This document shows positions 1-11,427 of a DNA stretch of 64,000 bases, one piece after another (positions within the stretch are counted from its first letter, which is position 1; each line of letters opens with the position of its first letter). The notes beneath the pieces were generated by a model. That model ran no database searches and had not been told where the DNA came from. It worked only from the letters and a program-made list of their open reading frames with translations. The stretch is from Clavaria fumosa (lineage: Eukaryota > Basidiomycota > Agaricomycetes > Agaricales > Clavariaceae), in NCBI GenBank assembly GCA_951802425.1, contig OX637796.1, forward strand, positions 1 to 64,000, given 5' to 3'. Made by a program: the position numbers and the translations under genes.

Positions 1-2105
1 CTAACCTAACTAACCTAACTAACCTAACTAACCTAACTAACCTAACTAACCTAACTAACCTAACCTAACTAACCTAACTAACTAACTAACCTAACCTAAC
101 CTAACCTAACCTAACTAACCTAACTAACCTAACCTAACCTAACTAACCTAACTAACCTAACTAACCTAACTAACCTAACTAACCTAACTAACCTAACCTA
201 ACTAACCTAACTAACCTAACTAACCTAACTAACCTAACTAACCTAACTAACCTAACTAACCTAACTAACCTAACTAACCTAACTAACCTAACTAACCTAA
301 CCTAACCTAACCTAACTAACCTAACTAACCTAACTAACCTAACCTAACTAACCTAACCTAACTAACCTAACCTAACTAACCTAACTAACCTAACCTAACT
401 AACCTAACCTAACTAACCTAACCTAACTAACCTAACTAACCTAACTAACCTAACTAACCTAACTAACCTAACTAACCTAACTAACCTAACTAACCTAACT
501 AACCTAACTAACCTAACTAACCTAACTAACCTAACTAACCTAACCTACTAACCTAACTAACTAAACTAACCTAACCTAACCTAACTAACCTAACTAACCT
601 AACTAACCTAACTAACCTAACTAACCTAACCTAACCTAACTAACCTAACTAACCTAACCTAACCTAACTAACCTAACTAACCTAACTAACCTAACTAAAC
701 TAACCTAACCTAACTAACCTAACTAACCTAACTAACCTAACTAACCTAACTAACCTAACTAACCTAACTAACCTAACTAACCTAACCTAAACCTAACTAA
801 CCTAACTAACCTAACCTAACTAACCTAACTAACCTAACCTAACTAACCTAACTAACCTAACCTAACTAACCTAACCTAACTAACCTAACTAACCTAACTA
901 ACCTAACTAACCTAACCTAACTAACCTAACTAACCTAACTAACCTAACTAACCTAACCTAACTAACCTAACTAACCTAACCTAACTAACCTAACCTAACT
1001 AACCTAACCTAACTAACCTAACCTAACTAACCTAACTAACCTAACCTAACCTAACTAACCTAACTAACCTAACCTAACTAACCTAACCTAACCTAACCTA
1101 ACCTAACTAACCTAACTAACCTAACCTAACTAACCTAACTAACCTAACTAACCTAACTAACCTAACTAACCTAACTAACCTAACTAACCTAACTAACCTA
1201 ACTAACCTAACTAACCTAACTAACCTAACCTAACCTAACTAAACTAACCTAACTAACCTAACTAACCTAACTAAACCTAACTAACCTAACTAACCTAACT
1301 AACCTAACTAACCTAACCTAACTAACCTAACTAACCTAACTAACCTAACTAACCTAACCTAACTAACCTAACCTAACTAACCTAACCTAACTAACCTAAC
1401 TAACCTAACTAACCTAACCTAACTAACCTAACCTAACTAACCTAAACTAACCTAACTAACCTAACTAACCTAACTAACCTAACTAACCTAACTAACCTAA
1501 CTAACCTAACTAACCTAACTAACCTAACTAACCTAACTAACCTAACTAACCTAACTAACCTAACTAACCTAACTAACCTAACTAACCTAACTAACCTAAC
1601 TAACCTAACTAACCTAACCTAACTAACCTAACTAACCTAACTAACCTAACCTAACTAACCTAACCTAACTAACCTAACCTAACTAACCTAACCTAACTAA
1701 CCTAACCTAACTAACCTAACTAACCTAACCTAACTAACCTAACTAACCTAACCTAACTAACCTAACTAACCTAACCTAACTAACCTAACCTAACCTAACT
1801 AACCTAACTAACTAACCTAACCTAACTAACCTAACTAACCTAACTAACCTAACTAACCTAACTAACCTAACTAACCTAACTAACCTAACTAACCTAACTA
1901 ACCTAACTAACCTAACTAACCTAACCTAACCTAACTAACCTAACTAACCTAACTAACCTAACTAACCTAACCTAACTAACCTAACTAACCTAACTAACCT
2001 AACTAACCTAACTAACCTAACTAACCTAACTAACCTAACTAACCTAACTAACCTAACTAACCTAACTAACCTAACTAACCTAACTAACTAACCTAACTAA
2101 CCTAA
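1..2105. repeat. Telomeric repeat tract, TTAGG/TTAG type
   Basis: Uninterrupted tract of CTAAC and CTAA units; read as the G strand it is mostly the 9-mer TTAGGTTAG, with runs of TTAGG and rare variants with an extra A (CTAAA, near 562, 695, 787 and 1240). The C-rich strand lies 5' at the left edge, the expected orientation for a left chromosome end. I see no CCC/GGG triplet anywhere in the tract, so the usual fungal TTAGGG is absent. The tract stops at 2105 and runs directly into subtelomeric sequence. A template of the telomerase RNA alternating TTAG and TTAGG is inferred, not seen. Confidence 0.95.
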
Positions 2106-2317
2106 GTTTGGTGGACAAGTGCATGTGCATATTATCAGTCAATGATATATCTGCTTGAGTAATGTATGTGTTTGCTGTGCTCATGCTTGTCATTAAGCAA
2201 TGACTGATGAGCATGAGCAGTGCCAGGATGACAAGCATGAGCACAGCAAACACATACATTACTCAAGCAGATATATCATTGACTGATAATATGCACATGC
2301 ACTTGTCCACCAAACTT
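2104..2317. repeat. 90-bp perfect inverted repeat at the telomere junction
   Basis: Left arm 2104-2193 and right arm 2228-2317 are perfect reverse complements, separated by a 34-nt spacer (2194-2227). The first two bases of the left arm are the last two of the telomere. The same centre recurs inside the large palindrome at 9.4-11.2 kb, where the arms are about 870 bp. Here the left arm has therefore been cut down to 90 bp and capped with telomere. Confidence 0.93.
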
Positions 2318-3068
2318 GTCCCACTGGTGTCACCCATGCTGCTCACCCCAATTGCACCATCCACCCTGCTTGTGCTGCCTGCCCACTCACCTCATTGGTG
2401 CTACACCACTTGGCTTGCTTCCTGCTTTACTCACCTTGCTTGTGCCACCCATTCACCCCACTCAGACTGTCCACCCTCCATCCTACTTATGCCACCTGTG
2501 CTGCTCACTCCCAGCATGCCAAAACCTAGGTCCTACATACCTACCAAGATCCAATGTGATGCAGGCTTGGACATGTTACAGGTGAGCCATGCTGTGTAAA
2601 TGGCCAGGACACCCACACCTCTCACAATGTACAAAGTAAGTTGGCTGGATGTGTATCTCAATGTGGGTATCCAGGACTCCCATGCTCACATGATGCACAA
2701 AGTTGACTGGAGGTGTATGTCAAAGTAGGTGTCATGGATGCCCACATGTTATAAAGTCAGTTCAGTTGTGAGTTGAGTCAGTGTCAAAGCTTGAATGCAT
2801 GTGTTTCATAGTGTGTGGCCCACAGCTATCAACATATGGGGGAGACACATTTGCTGAATCAAGTCACTTGGGCAGAGACAGGAGAGCAGACAATAATATA
2901 AGGGCAATGGTATGCTGGTATATGGGTGACTATCTAATAGTGCCAGAGGGGCAGCAGGGAGCACCTCAGATAGAGGAGAGCTTGAATGGATGCTAGATAG
3001 AATGGAAGAAGAAGGCCCACCATGGGTAGTGGAGACAGGAAGGCATAATAATGTTAGCCACCTAGACA
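2318..3068. repeat. Subtelomeric repeat, copy 1
   Basis: Close copy of 10379-11130, and of the inverted arm 9409-10164. The C/T-rich stretch gives short open frames full of Pro, Leu, Cys and His on several frames at once. This is a composition effect, and I do not call a gene. The block is CpG-poor. Confidence 0.85.
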
Positions 3069-5555
3069 AGAAAGACTGATGAAATGTGGAAACAAAATTC
3101 CCTGTCCCTGTCCCCAGTCATCTCAGACCTTCAGAGTCTACAGTCAGCAAGTCACTCAACTCAATGTAAGTCCCTGTCTATCATGCTCACCTTGCTTGTA
3201 CTGCACTAGTCACCCTGCTTGTGCCATCCCATGCCACTCTCAATGCTTGCACCATCCACCCCACCCTCCTTACTTGCACTGCCTACCCTGCTCAACCCAC
3301 TTGTGCTATACACCCTGCCCATCCCACTTGCACTGCCCACTGCTAACCATGACTGCCACTCACCTGCTCACCCTGCTTGCACTACTCATCTCACTCAACC
3401 TAATTGCACTGCCTGCCCCACTCACCTGCTTGCCCTGCTTCCACTGCTTTGTTGACTGACAATATGTGCATGCCATTGGCTGACTACTTGCACTTATCAT
3501 TGGTCAACAATATGGGCATGTTGTTGATTGAGGATTGAGTTTCCTTGGTCAATGATATAAACTGAACTAACACTGCCAGTAGTTCTATGACATCAATGCA
3601 CAGAAAAAAACAAGTACCTGTTTGCCCACCTTCCATCCTGATCCCAAGCTGCAAACCTTATGGGATTAGTGAATGCAACAGTACACAAACACTGAGTTGA
3701 GAAGAGACAGAATTATTATACAAGCAGGACATCACATATTATGAGATGAGCAAAGGAGAGGTGCACACACCACTTATCAACAATGCAGACCTGCATGCCC
3801 CAGGCATGCATGCAACTGAGCCATGCAGGGCCTATGCCAATGACAATATGTGCATCGAGATTGCCAAGTCACAAGCAGCAAACCAAGAGACCAGTGTAGA
3901 TATGTCATGGCCCCATCAATGAGGGATACCTTCACTGCTGTCACCACTGTCAGATTGTTCCTTGACACCAACCAAACATGTTATCTATCCTCTTGACAGC
4001 TATGAATGTCTCCACTCTTATAGCACCACCATCAGTTTGTTCCCCAGCATCAGAATTCTTATATTCATTGACCACTGTGTCATTACCCAGGGGCATTGCA
4101 ATTCCTATCTGCATCACATGTGAGAACATGGTGCCTAAGGCAGTTGCAAATGCCATCTTTCAAACTTCTTCAGGTTCCACATGCACTTGCTTGTACACAT
4201 CTGACAGATATGTACATGCTCTAGCCATGTCTTGTCTGATCTGGTCCTGGTCAGGCAACAGGGTGATATCCCATAAGGTGTTCGCATTCTGTTTCTGACA
4301 GTCTACAACTGTCCACAGAAGCAGATTCTGGCTCATTTTTGGGATACAAAGCATAGGATCTGCTTGCATGATGCTGCCCCTGGCTTCTAGCAACCATTGA
4401 GAGCCAACAAGTTGAATGGGCCCATTCAGATGGATGGAACCACCCCAGAAGGAGTGGGAGATTAATCAGGAAGTATCCCCAAGTTCTACCAACTACCAAA
4501 GTGATGTGTTACATTGCTATCTTGTGATGATATGAGATAAAACCTTGCTATTGCCCAAGGCAATAGCTGAGATTAAGGGGATCAAGATTGAGCCCCCTGA
4601 GCTCTATGACAGACAAGATGATCTTGTTGTCTGGGAAGGGTGGCTCAATGGCCTCTTTAACTACTTCTACATTTATAGAGTAGTCCGACTGCAGTTGGAG
4701 AACCAATGTGTCATGTTAGCAGGTTCACAACTGAGCAGAATAGCTGCTACTTGGTATACCCAAGAAGTAACAGGACTGTCCTGTGCTCCTCGAAGGTCCA
4801 CCTTCGAGGAATTGATAACTGCTATGTTTAAGCAGTTCCTGACTGAGGTAATGGCCCAAAAGGCAGTGGATGCCTTCTACCAGGTAAAGTTCACAAAGGT
4901 GAAGGGTGCCTTGGGATTCTGGAATGAATTGGCCCAGGCAGCTGAGCAAATGCTCACCCCACCTGATGCTGGTACGATGAAGAGGCAGTTCCTTAATGGA
5001 CTGCCTAACAAGATGGTGGAGGCCATCTTCAAAACTCGTGCAATTAGCATCGAGGATATTATCGACGCTAGTCACCAAGTGGAAGCGACCCTCCACTACC
5101 TCTGGCAGCAGAGGGCAGTGCCTTCGTCAGGGAACCCAGTGGGTACCAAAGGAAACCCACCCACAGGTAGAATACCTGTGGGGCAGCAGTTTGTGAGACT
5201 GTGGCCATATCAGCCACACACAGACCACAGGCCAGGGGAACCTTTTCCCCTGTGGATTGACTGTGTGCAGGATGAATGCACCCCAGCCAGAGGGAGTAAA
5301 CCCCAGCTAGAACTGCCCAAGGCAGGGCCACAAATTGGAGAGGAGTGGAAAGCTCCTTTAATATATTATACATGCAGGAAAGCAGGGCATTACATGAGTG
5401 CATGTCTGCAGTCACAGTGAAAGCCAGAGGATTTTAGGGGAAATGTAAGGAACTATGCCTTACAGGAGGATCCAGGCAAGGCAGGGCCCAATAAACCACA
5501 GGAGATACCTGTGGTTGAAAGTGAGGAGCCAGAGGACGAAAACCTACTACTGAGG
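3069..5555. repeat. Segmental duplication, copy 1 (partner 26177-28597)
   Basis: Colinear with 26177-28597, apart from a small gap (about 3155-3215) missing in the second copy. It carries a C-rich low-complexity stretch (3080-3450), a minus-strand Ty3 RT fragment and a plus-strand Ty3 gag remnant. Both copies share the same odd head-to-head order of minus RT next to plus gag, so the rearrangement came before the duplication. Copy 1 stops at 5555, where it joins an unrelated RT remnant. Copy 2 continues into the rest of the decayed element. Confidence 0.88.
4098..4396 (-). pseudogene. Ty3/gypsy reverse transcriptase fragment
   Basis: Minus-strand translation gives MLCIPK, then DITLLPDQDQIRQDMARA, a damaged DVYKQVHVEPEEV and GTMFSHVMQIG. 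These match in order residues 53-140 of the RT in the near-intact chromovirus at 52235-53371. The reading frame is broken near 4157 and the match stops around 4095. The catalytic YLDD box is absent, so this cannot be active. It abuts plus-strand gag of the same family head to head at about 4400. Confidence 0.82.
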
Positions 5556-5560
5556 CACAA
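4405..5560 (+). pseudogene. Decayed Ty3 chromovirus gag, copy 1
   Basis: Open from 4545 to 5420 (291 codons), with upstream homology back to about 4405 without a start. It aligns along its length with the gag at 54431-55640 (PPELYDRQDDLVVWE, TWYTQEVTGLS, FYQVKFTK). A CCHC knuckle lies at its end (YYTCRKAGHYMSAC), with the first Cys replaced by Tyr. The stop TGA at 5418-5420 sits where the near-intact copy has CGA (Arg), a CpG-to-TpG change. Gag normally forms the capsid-like particle and binds element RNA. This copy keeps about 75 nt that the near-intact copy has lost (MLTPPDAG region). Confidence 0.88.
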
Positions 5561-5568
5561 GGTATGAG

Positions 5569-6461
5569 CTATTGGAGATCCAGAACTGGAGATAGTGTTT
5601 CCAGTCCAGACCTGAAGGGAGCAGCACAGGTGTGACAGTGCTCCAGATAGTTGTGGGAGATCTTCATTCCCAGGAAGAAGATCTCACTCATCTTGAACTC
5701 ACACTTGCTGAGTCTGAGACACAGCCCATTCTCCCTGAACTTCCTCAAGACCTGATCCATCCAATACTGGTGCATAGCCAAATCCTCTGCAAACACTATA
5801 ACATCATCAACATAGGCCCAGACATGCCCTCCTGCAATCTCTTCCCTCAACACATGGTTCATGAAGCACTGGAAGGTTGCAGGTGCATTCTGTAGCCCAA
5901 ACCACATAACTGTTGGTTCAAAGAGTCCATGAGGTGTTAGGAAAGCACAGTGGTGTTGATGTTCTGGCCAGACCTGCATTGATGGGAAACCTCCCTTCAC
6001 ATCAATCTTGGGATAGATAGTTGCCCCCTTTAACACATCCACAGTGTCTCAGATGAGGGGGAGGGTGTACTTGTCTTTGATTTGATGCAAGTTCAGCTGG
6101 AGTAGTTGATAATGGGCTGCAGCTTGTCCTTCTCGCATTTGAAGAAGAGGGGGCTCACATACAGGGACTTCCAAGGTCAGATTTGTCCAGAGGCCAGCTG
6201 CTCATCCACCCAGTGATTCACCACCATCTCTCCTTGCATTAGTGAGTATAGCTTAGAGGAGAGGTGCCCAGGGTCCAGTTTAAACTCAATTTTAATATCT
6301 AAGTCTGGGCGGGAGCAGGGAAGCTCATCCCCCTTTGCTTCACTAAAAACCAAAGGGTAGTGGCTGGGCCAATCAGGGATAGGGCCAGGGTTGGGAAAAT
6401 GGGTGTCTGGAATACTTGCAGATGTGAGGGTACTTGTTTTCAGGGGTGTGTCAGGACCCAT
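5569..6461 (-). pseudogene. Ty3/gypsy RT remnant of a second family
   Basis: Read right to left, 6461-6177 encodes the linker between protease and RT (SEAKGDELP, KLYSLMQGE, LASGQI). 6042-5569 encodes RT with PKIDVKGGFPSMQV, LFEPTVMWFGLQNAPATFQCFMN and the catalytic YVDDVIVFAEDL box. In-frame stops and a frameshift between 6042 and 6177 break it. The sequence differs clearly from the chromovirus RT elsewhere in the window, so this is a separate lineage. It abuts an LTR-B fragment at 6449; no gag lies between them, so an internal deletion is likely. Confidence 0.85.
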
Positions 6462-7275
6462 TCATTTTTCCTTTGCCCAAGCCGACTTTACCAACACCTA
6501 CGAACCTCCTGATTGCCCTCTATAACTTTGTGAGCCCCTCTAAACACTTCCGGAACCCACTGTCCCCTTCTGGGAGCCCCTCTGACCTCTCCCGCATTCA
6601 CACGACACTCACGACCACCATACCATACTCGCAATGCCTCTCTCTGCCTCACCCCACATGTATACTTCGTCCGAACCCACCATATCAATGCACAACACAC
6701 AGTTCTGCAATCTCTTCATCTGGCACATGACCTGCCATGTGACACCACCAGTGCTACCAGCATCACTGACATTACCATGACATCACTGGTGCTACTACCA
6801 TTACCAGTGCCACTCACATTACTTGTGTTACCAATGTTACCCATGTGACTTCCCACCTAAAGTCACCTGCACCACTAGCATCACCCACATGATCACTCGC
6901 ATGACCTTGTGACCTTAACAACCAAACGTGCCACTGACGGTCAGTCATATATACCTTCAAATTATGCTCCCCTACTTGCCCTCAGTAATCTATAACTGCG
7001 ATACTTATGATCTGAAGATACCCCCATAGTTATAGTTACACATATGCTTATCTAGCTAGGTCATGACCCATGACTGGTCACATTTGTGACCTTACTTATG
7101 TCTTCCCTACCCCTTGCAACCTTAGTAGAGCACACGCATGGTCATTTCACAACTAGGTCTACCCTGTACTACTATAGTCTTGTTGCTTGGTGACCTCTGC
7201 ACTTTTCCTTTTCTATTATACTTCCTGTACGTGCACATATAAAGTCTCACATGTACTTATGGTACTCTAGACTTG
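6449..7275 (+). repeat. LTR family B, 3'-truncated
   Basis: Begins TGTCAGGACCCATTC and follows the complete solo LTR at 22641-23853 until about 7275. It then switches to leader sequence of element E. It is an empty-site comparison for the MITE at 16079-16718: the corresponding stretch near 7135-7160 has no insertion. Confidence 0.75.
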
Positions 7276-7440
7276 ATTGAGTGGTGGGCAGTGTTGCTGG
7301 GCACTTGGTATCACCCAGAGAGGGTCACAGTAGTCATCTTCCAGGTTGGGTCATGTGTATCTACACACAGTAAAAAATTCATGTGGTTCTGTTACACACC
7401 ACAGGCAAGGAAAAGGAAAAGAGGATGATAGGGGCTGAGC
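7276..7440. repeat. Leader fragment of Ty3 element E
   Basis: Nearly the same as 44442-44606, the stretch inside the right LTR of element E. No frame of note. It ends in a purine-rich run just before the LTR at 7441. Confidence 0.6.
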
Positions 7441-7816
7441 TGTGACAATGTGTCACAGTTTGAAATTAAGGGTCCAGGCTAGCTGGGTTAGGACACAGGG
7501 CTTGGGCAGATGGGCAGATCTTAGTATTATATAAGACTGGGCTCACACAACTTAAGGGAGGTCATGATGACAATACTAAGATAAGGGGAAAAGAGTACAA
7601 AAAAGGAAAAGGTGAAGTACTTATAGCAAATGCCTCAGCACTTGCTGGTGTTCTCATGCTTGGATCCTTGGATCATGTGACATGCCAAGGTGCAGGTCAG
7701 GTGACTTTGGGATTAAGTAATCTGACTCTCAGCCACAGGTCATGTGGCCTTCCAACAAGCCTCCCCAGTTTCTCCACAACTCCTCTTTGGGATGGCTTAG
7801 GTAAGCAATCCTAACA
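7441..7816 (-). repeat. LTR family E
   Basis: 376 bp from TGTGACAATG to ATCCTAACA, so bounded TG..CA. Copies lie at 44607-44986 and, truncated, at 42190-42432. Orientation is taken from the 42.4-kb copy, where a polypurine tract on the minus strand precedes it. Both this copy and the 44.6-kb copy are followed by the same CCAGCAGC-type repeat, so they probably share one duplication history. Confidence 0.7.
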
Positions 7817-8521
7817 CCAGCAGCTAACCACAATGATGGCACACCAGCAGCCTCCAATACTATGTATGATATGCCATGGCACAATCCCTTCATCTGGCAC
7901 ATTATGCCACATGAATACATTAGTCTTATTCACATTACCAGTATTACCCATGGTCACAAGCATCACCATGTGACCCACCTCATGACATGACAACATCAAC
8001 ATTCATATATGCAGCTATCAGTCAGCTGCATATGTTCTTCTAATAACTACTTCACAGCTACTATATTTCAAATTTTGCTGGAAGACCCCAGGAACCCTAA
8101 ATTATTCATGCACTATACTCAATCTTTCAATGTGATCCCTTTTGATTAGGTGCCACCACAAGTACAAACTTGTGTGAGGATGTGAGAACTGGATTCTGAC
8201 TATATGCTGGAATTGTTGCTTTGTGGGTGATGGGAGGGGAGAGAGAGGGATGGAATATGATAGGTATGGGATGGCCCAGTATAGCATTCCATTTGTTTTG
8301 GAATCCTATGGTTGGTTTTGATAAATGGGAGAATTTTGACTGGTTTGGTCAGCAGCTCTGCCATGCATTGGGAAATAGGTTTGGGGAAAATGTAAACCAT
8401 GGAAATTGAGGATTAGAGGGGTAGATATAGGCACACAAAATTTCAAAAGACTAGCTTGAGTGGTTAGCTTGCAGTGAAAGAAAGCGCAGATGCTCCATCT
8501 GCACAAGGACTATGCTATTAG
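7817..8521. repeat. Dispersed repeat R652, copy 1
   Basis: Related to 24040-24875, the tandem units up to 26179, and 44987-47193. It ends in a short hairpin (GCAGATG, 3-nt loop, CATCTGC at 8487-8503) followed by ACAAGGACTATGCTATTAG, the same 3' end as all other copies. I see no convincing protein. Confidence 0.7.
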
Positions 8522-9190
8522 TAGATCCAACCAGGCCCCAAGGTGATCCAACCATGCCCTGGGTCAATCCAACCTAACCACAGGGTGATCCAACCATGCC
8601 CTGGGTCAATCCAACCATGCCTCAGGGTGATCCAACCAGGCCCTGGGTTAATCCAACCATGCCCCAAGTAGATCCAACCATGCTCTGAGTAGATCCAACC
8701 ATGCCTCAGGGTGAACCAACCAGGCCCCAAGTAGATCCAACCAGGCCCTGGGTTAATCCAACCATGCCCCAAGTAGATCCAACCATGCCCCAAGTAGATC
8801 CAACCAGGCCCTGGGTTAATCCAACCATGCCCTAGGTCAATCCAACCATGCTCTGAGTAGATCCAACCATGCCTCAGGGTGAACCAACCAGGCCCCAAGT
8901 AGATCCAACCAGGCCCTGGGTTAATCCAACCATGCCCCAAGTAGATCCAACCGTGCCTCAGGGTGATCCAACCATGCCCCAAGTAGATCCAACCATGCCC
9001 CAAGTAGATCCAACCAGGCCCTGGGTTAATCCAACCATGCCCTGGGTCAATCCAACCATGCTCTGAGTGGATCCAACCATGCCTCAGGGTGATCCAACCA
9101 TGCCCTGGGTCAATCCAACCATGCCCTGGGTTAATCCAACCATGCCCCAAGGTGATCCAACCAGGCCCAGTCAATCCAACCAGGCCCTAA
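8522..9190. repeat. 21-bp minisatellite (about 31 units)
   Basis: Tandem 21-mers of the form GATCCAACCATGCCCCAAGTA with variants (CAGGCCCTGGGTT, CTCAGGGT, CTCTGAGT). Because 21 is 7 codons, a minus-strand frame of 218 codons (9174-8518) stays open as heptads GWI-x-x-G-H/P. The plus strand gives VDPTMPQ-like heptads in two shorter frames. No promoter or flanking gene supports translation. Confidence 0.9.
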
Positions 9191-9381
9191 CCCTGCCATT
9201 TGAGTTAGGGGAAACCACGAACCCCCTTAACCTAACCCTAATCCACTCTGGGTCACCTCCCCTCACTGCCACCACCCTCAATTCCAAGGGGGGGGTGAGA
9301 TTTGAAGGTATCCAACATCCAACCTGAATAGGCTAGCCTATTCGTCCTAGGGAATAGTTAGCAACCCACCTTAAGAAATGC
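9191..9381. other. Unassigned spacer with 18-bp palindrome
   Basis: No gene seen. It holds a short telomere-like stretch at 9226-9243 containing CCTAACCCTAA, and a perfect palindrome GAATAGGCTAGCCTATTC at 9326-9343. Confidence 0.6.
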
Positions 9382-11157
9382 AATTTTGTTCCCACATTTC
9401 ATCAGTCTTTCTTGTCTAGGTGGCTAACATTATTATGCCTTCTTGTCTCACTACCCATGGTGGGCCTTCTTCTTCCATTCTATACAGCATCCATTCAAGC
9501 CCTCCTCTATCTGAAGTGCTCCCTGCTGACCCTGTGGCACTATCAGATAGTCACCCATATACTAGCATACCATTGCCCTTGCATTATTGTCTGCTCTCCT
9601 GTCTCTGCCCAAGTGAATTCATTCAGCAATTGCATCTCATATGTTGATAGCTGTGGGCCACACACTTTGAAACACATGCATACAAGCCTTGACACTGACT
9701 CAACTCACAACTGAACTGACTTCATAAGATGTGGGCATCCATGACACCCACTTTGACATACACCTTCAGTCAACCTTGTGCATCATGTGAGCATGGGAGT
9801 CCTGGATACCCACTTTGAGATACACATCCAGTCAACTTACTTTGTACATTATGAGAGGTGTGGGTGTCCTGGCCATTTACATGGCATGTCTCACCTGTAA
9901 CATGTCCAAGCCTGCATCACATTGGATCTTGCAATTGGTAGGTATGTAGGACCTAGGTATTAGCATGCTGGGAGTGAGCAGCACAGGTAGCATAAGTAGG
10001 ATGGAGGGTGGACAGTCTGAGTGGGGTGAGTGGGTGGCACAAGCAAGGTGAGTAAAGCAGGAAGCAAGCCAGGTGGTGTAGCACCAATGAGGTGAGTGGG
10101 CAGACAGCACAAGCAGGGTGGATGGTGCAATTGGGGTGAGCAGCATGGGTGACACCAGTGGGGCAAGTTTGGTGGACAAGTGCATGTGCATATTATCAGT
10201 CAATGATATATCTGCTTGAGTAATGTATGTGTTTACTGTGCTCATGTTTGTCATCCTGGCACTGCTCATGCTCATCAGTCATTGCTTAATGACAAACATG
10301 AGCACAGTAAACACATACATTACTCAAGCAGATATATCATTGACTGATAATATGCACATGCACTGTCCACCAAACTTGTCCCACTGGTGTCCCCCATGCT
10401 GCTCACCCCAATTGCACCATCCACCCTGCTTGTGCTGCCTGCCCGATCACCTCATTGGTGCTACACCACTTGGCTTGCTTCCTGCTTTACTCACCTTGCT
10501 TGTGCCACCCATTCACCCCACTCAGGCTGTCCACCCTCCATCCTACTTATGCCACCTGTGCTGCTCACTCCCAGCATGCCAAAACCTAGGTCCTACATAC
10601 CTACCAATTGCAAGATCCAATGTGATGCAGGCTTCATGTTACAGGTGAGCCATGCCATGTAAATGGCCAGGACACCCACACCTCTCATAATGTACAAAGT
10701 AAGTTGACTGGATGTGTATCTCAAAGTGGGTATCCAGGACTCCCATGCTCACATGATGCACAAGGTTGACTGAAGGTGTATGTCAAAGTGGGTGTCATGG
10801 ATGCCCACATCTTATGAAGTCAGTTCAGTTGTGAGTTGAGTCAGTGTCAAGGCTTGTATGCATGTGTTTCAAAGTGTGTGGCCCACAGCTATCAACATAT
10901 GAGATGCAATTGCTGAATGAATTCACTTGGGCAGAGACAGGAGAGCAGACAATAATGCAAGGGCAATGGTATGCTAGTATATGGGTGACTATCTGATAGT
11001 GCCACAGGGTCAGCAGGGAGCACTTCAGATAGAGGAGGGCTTGAATGGATGCTGTATAGAATGGAAGAAGAAGGCCCACCATGGGTAGTGAGACAAGAAG
11101 GCATAATAATGTTAGCCACCTAGACAAGAAAGACTGATGAAATGTGGGAACAAAATT
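9382..11157. repeat. Giant palindrome, about 870-bp arms
   Basis: Left arm 9382-10254 and right arm 10289-11157 are near-identical reverse complements around a 34-nt spacer (10255-10288). The arm ends share AATTTTGTTCCCACATTTC. The right arm is a direct copy of the subtelomeric repeat at 2228-3100. The spacer is the exact reverse complement of that at 2194-2227, so the centre is flipped between the two copies. Confidence 0.93.
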
Positions 11158-11427
11158 TCCTGTCCCTGTCCCCAGTTGTCTCAGACCTTCAGAGTCTACT
11201 GTCAGCAAGTCACTCAACCCCTCAATGTAAGTCCCTGTCTATCATGCTCACCTTGCTTGTATGCCCTGCTTCCACTGCTTTGTTGACTGACAATATGTGC
11301 ATGCCATTGGCTGACTATTTGCACTTACCATTGGTCAACAATATGGGCATGTTGTTGATTGAGGATTGAGTTTCCTTGATCAATGATATAAACTGAACTA
11401 ACACTGCCAGTAGTTCTATGACATCAA
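11158..11427. repeat. Subtelomeric repeat tail, internally deleted
   Basis: Matches the flanks of 3110-3598 but lacks most of the C-rich section between them. It is cut at 11427 by the Copia element; in the copy at 3.6 kb the sequence continues unbroken. Confidence 0.75.

Noticed and set aside
2207..3459. Pro/Leu/Cys/His-rich frames in the subtelomeric repeat as secreted proteins
   Set aside because: Several frames overlap in the same C/T-rich DNA and recur on both strands of the palindrome; no signal peptide, intron or codon pattern. Composition explains them.
8487..8521. R652 as a definite Helitron
   Set aside because: No CTRR end, no TC start, insertion not consistently before T, and no RepHel protein in the window. 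Reported only as a possibility.
8518..9174. GWI-heptad protein as a real gene
   Set aside because: An open frame is expected when a 21-bp unit lacks stops; no promoter or conserved flanks. Kept as a minisatellite.
9226..9243. Interstitial telomere from chromosome fusion
   Set aside because: Only about 18 nt and of CCCTAA type, unlike the actual telomere here; chance is enough.
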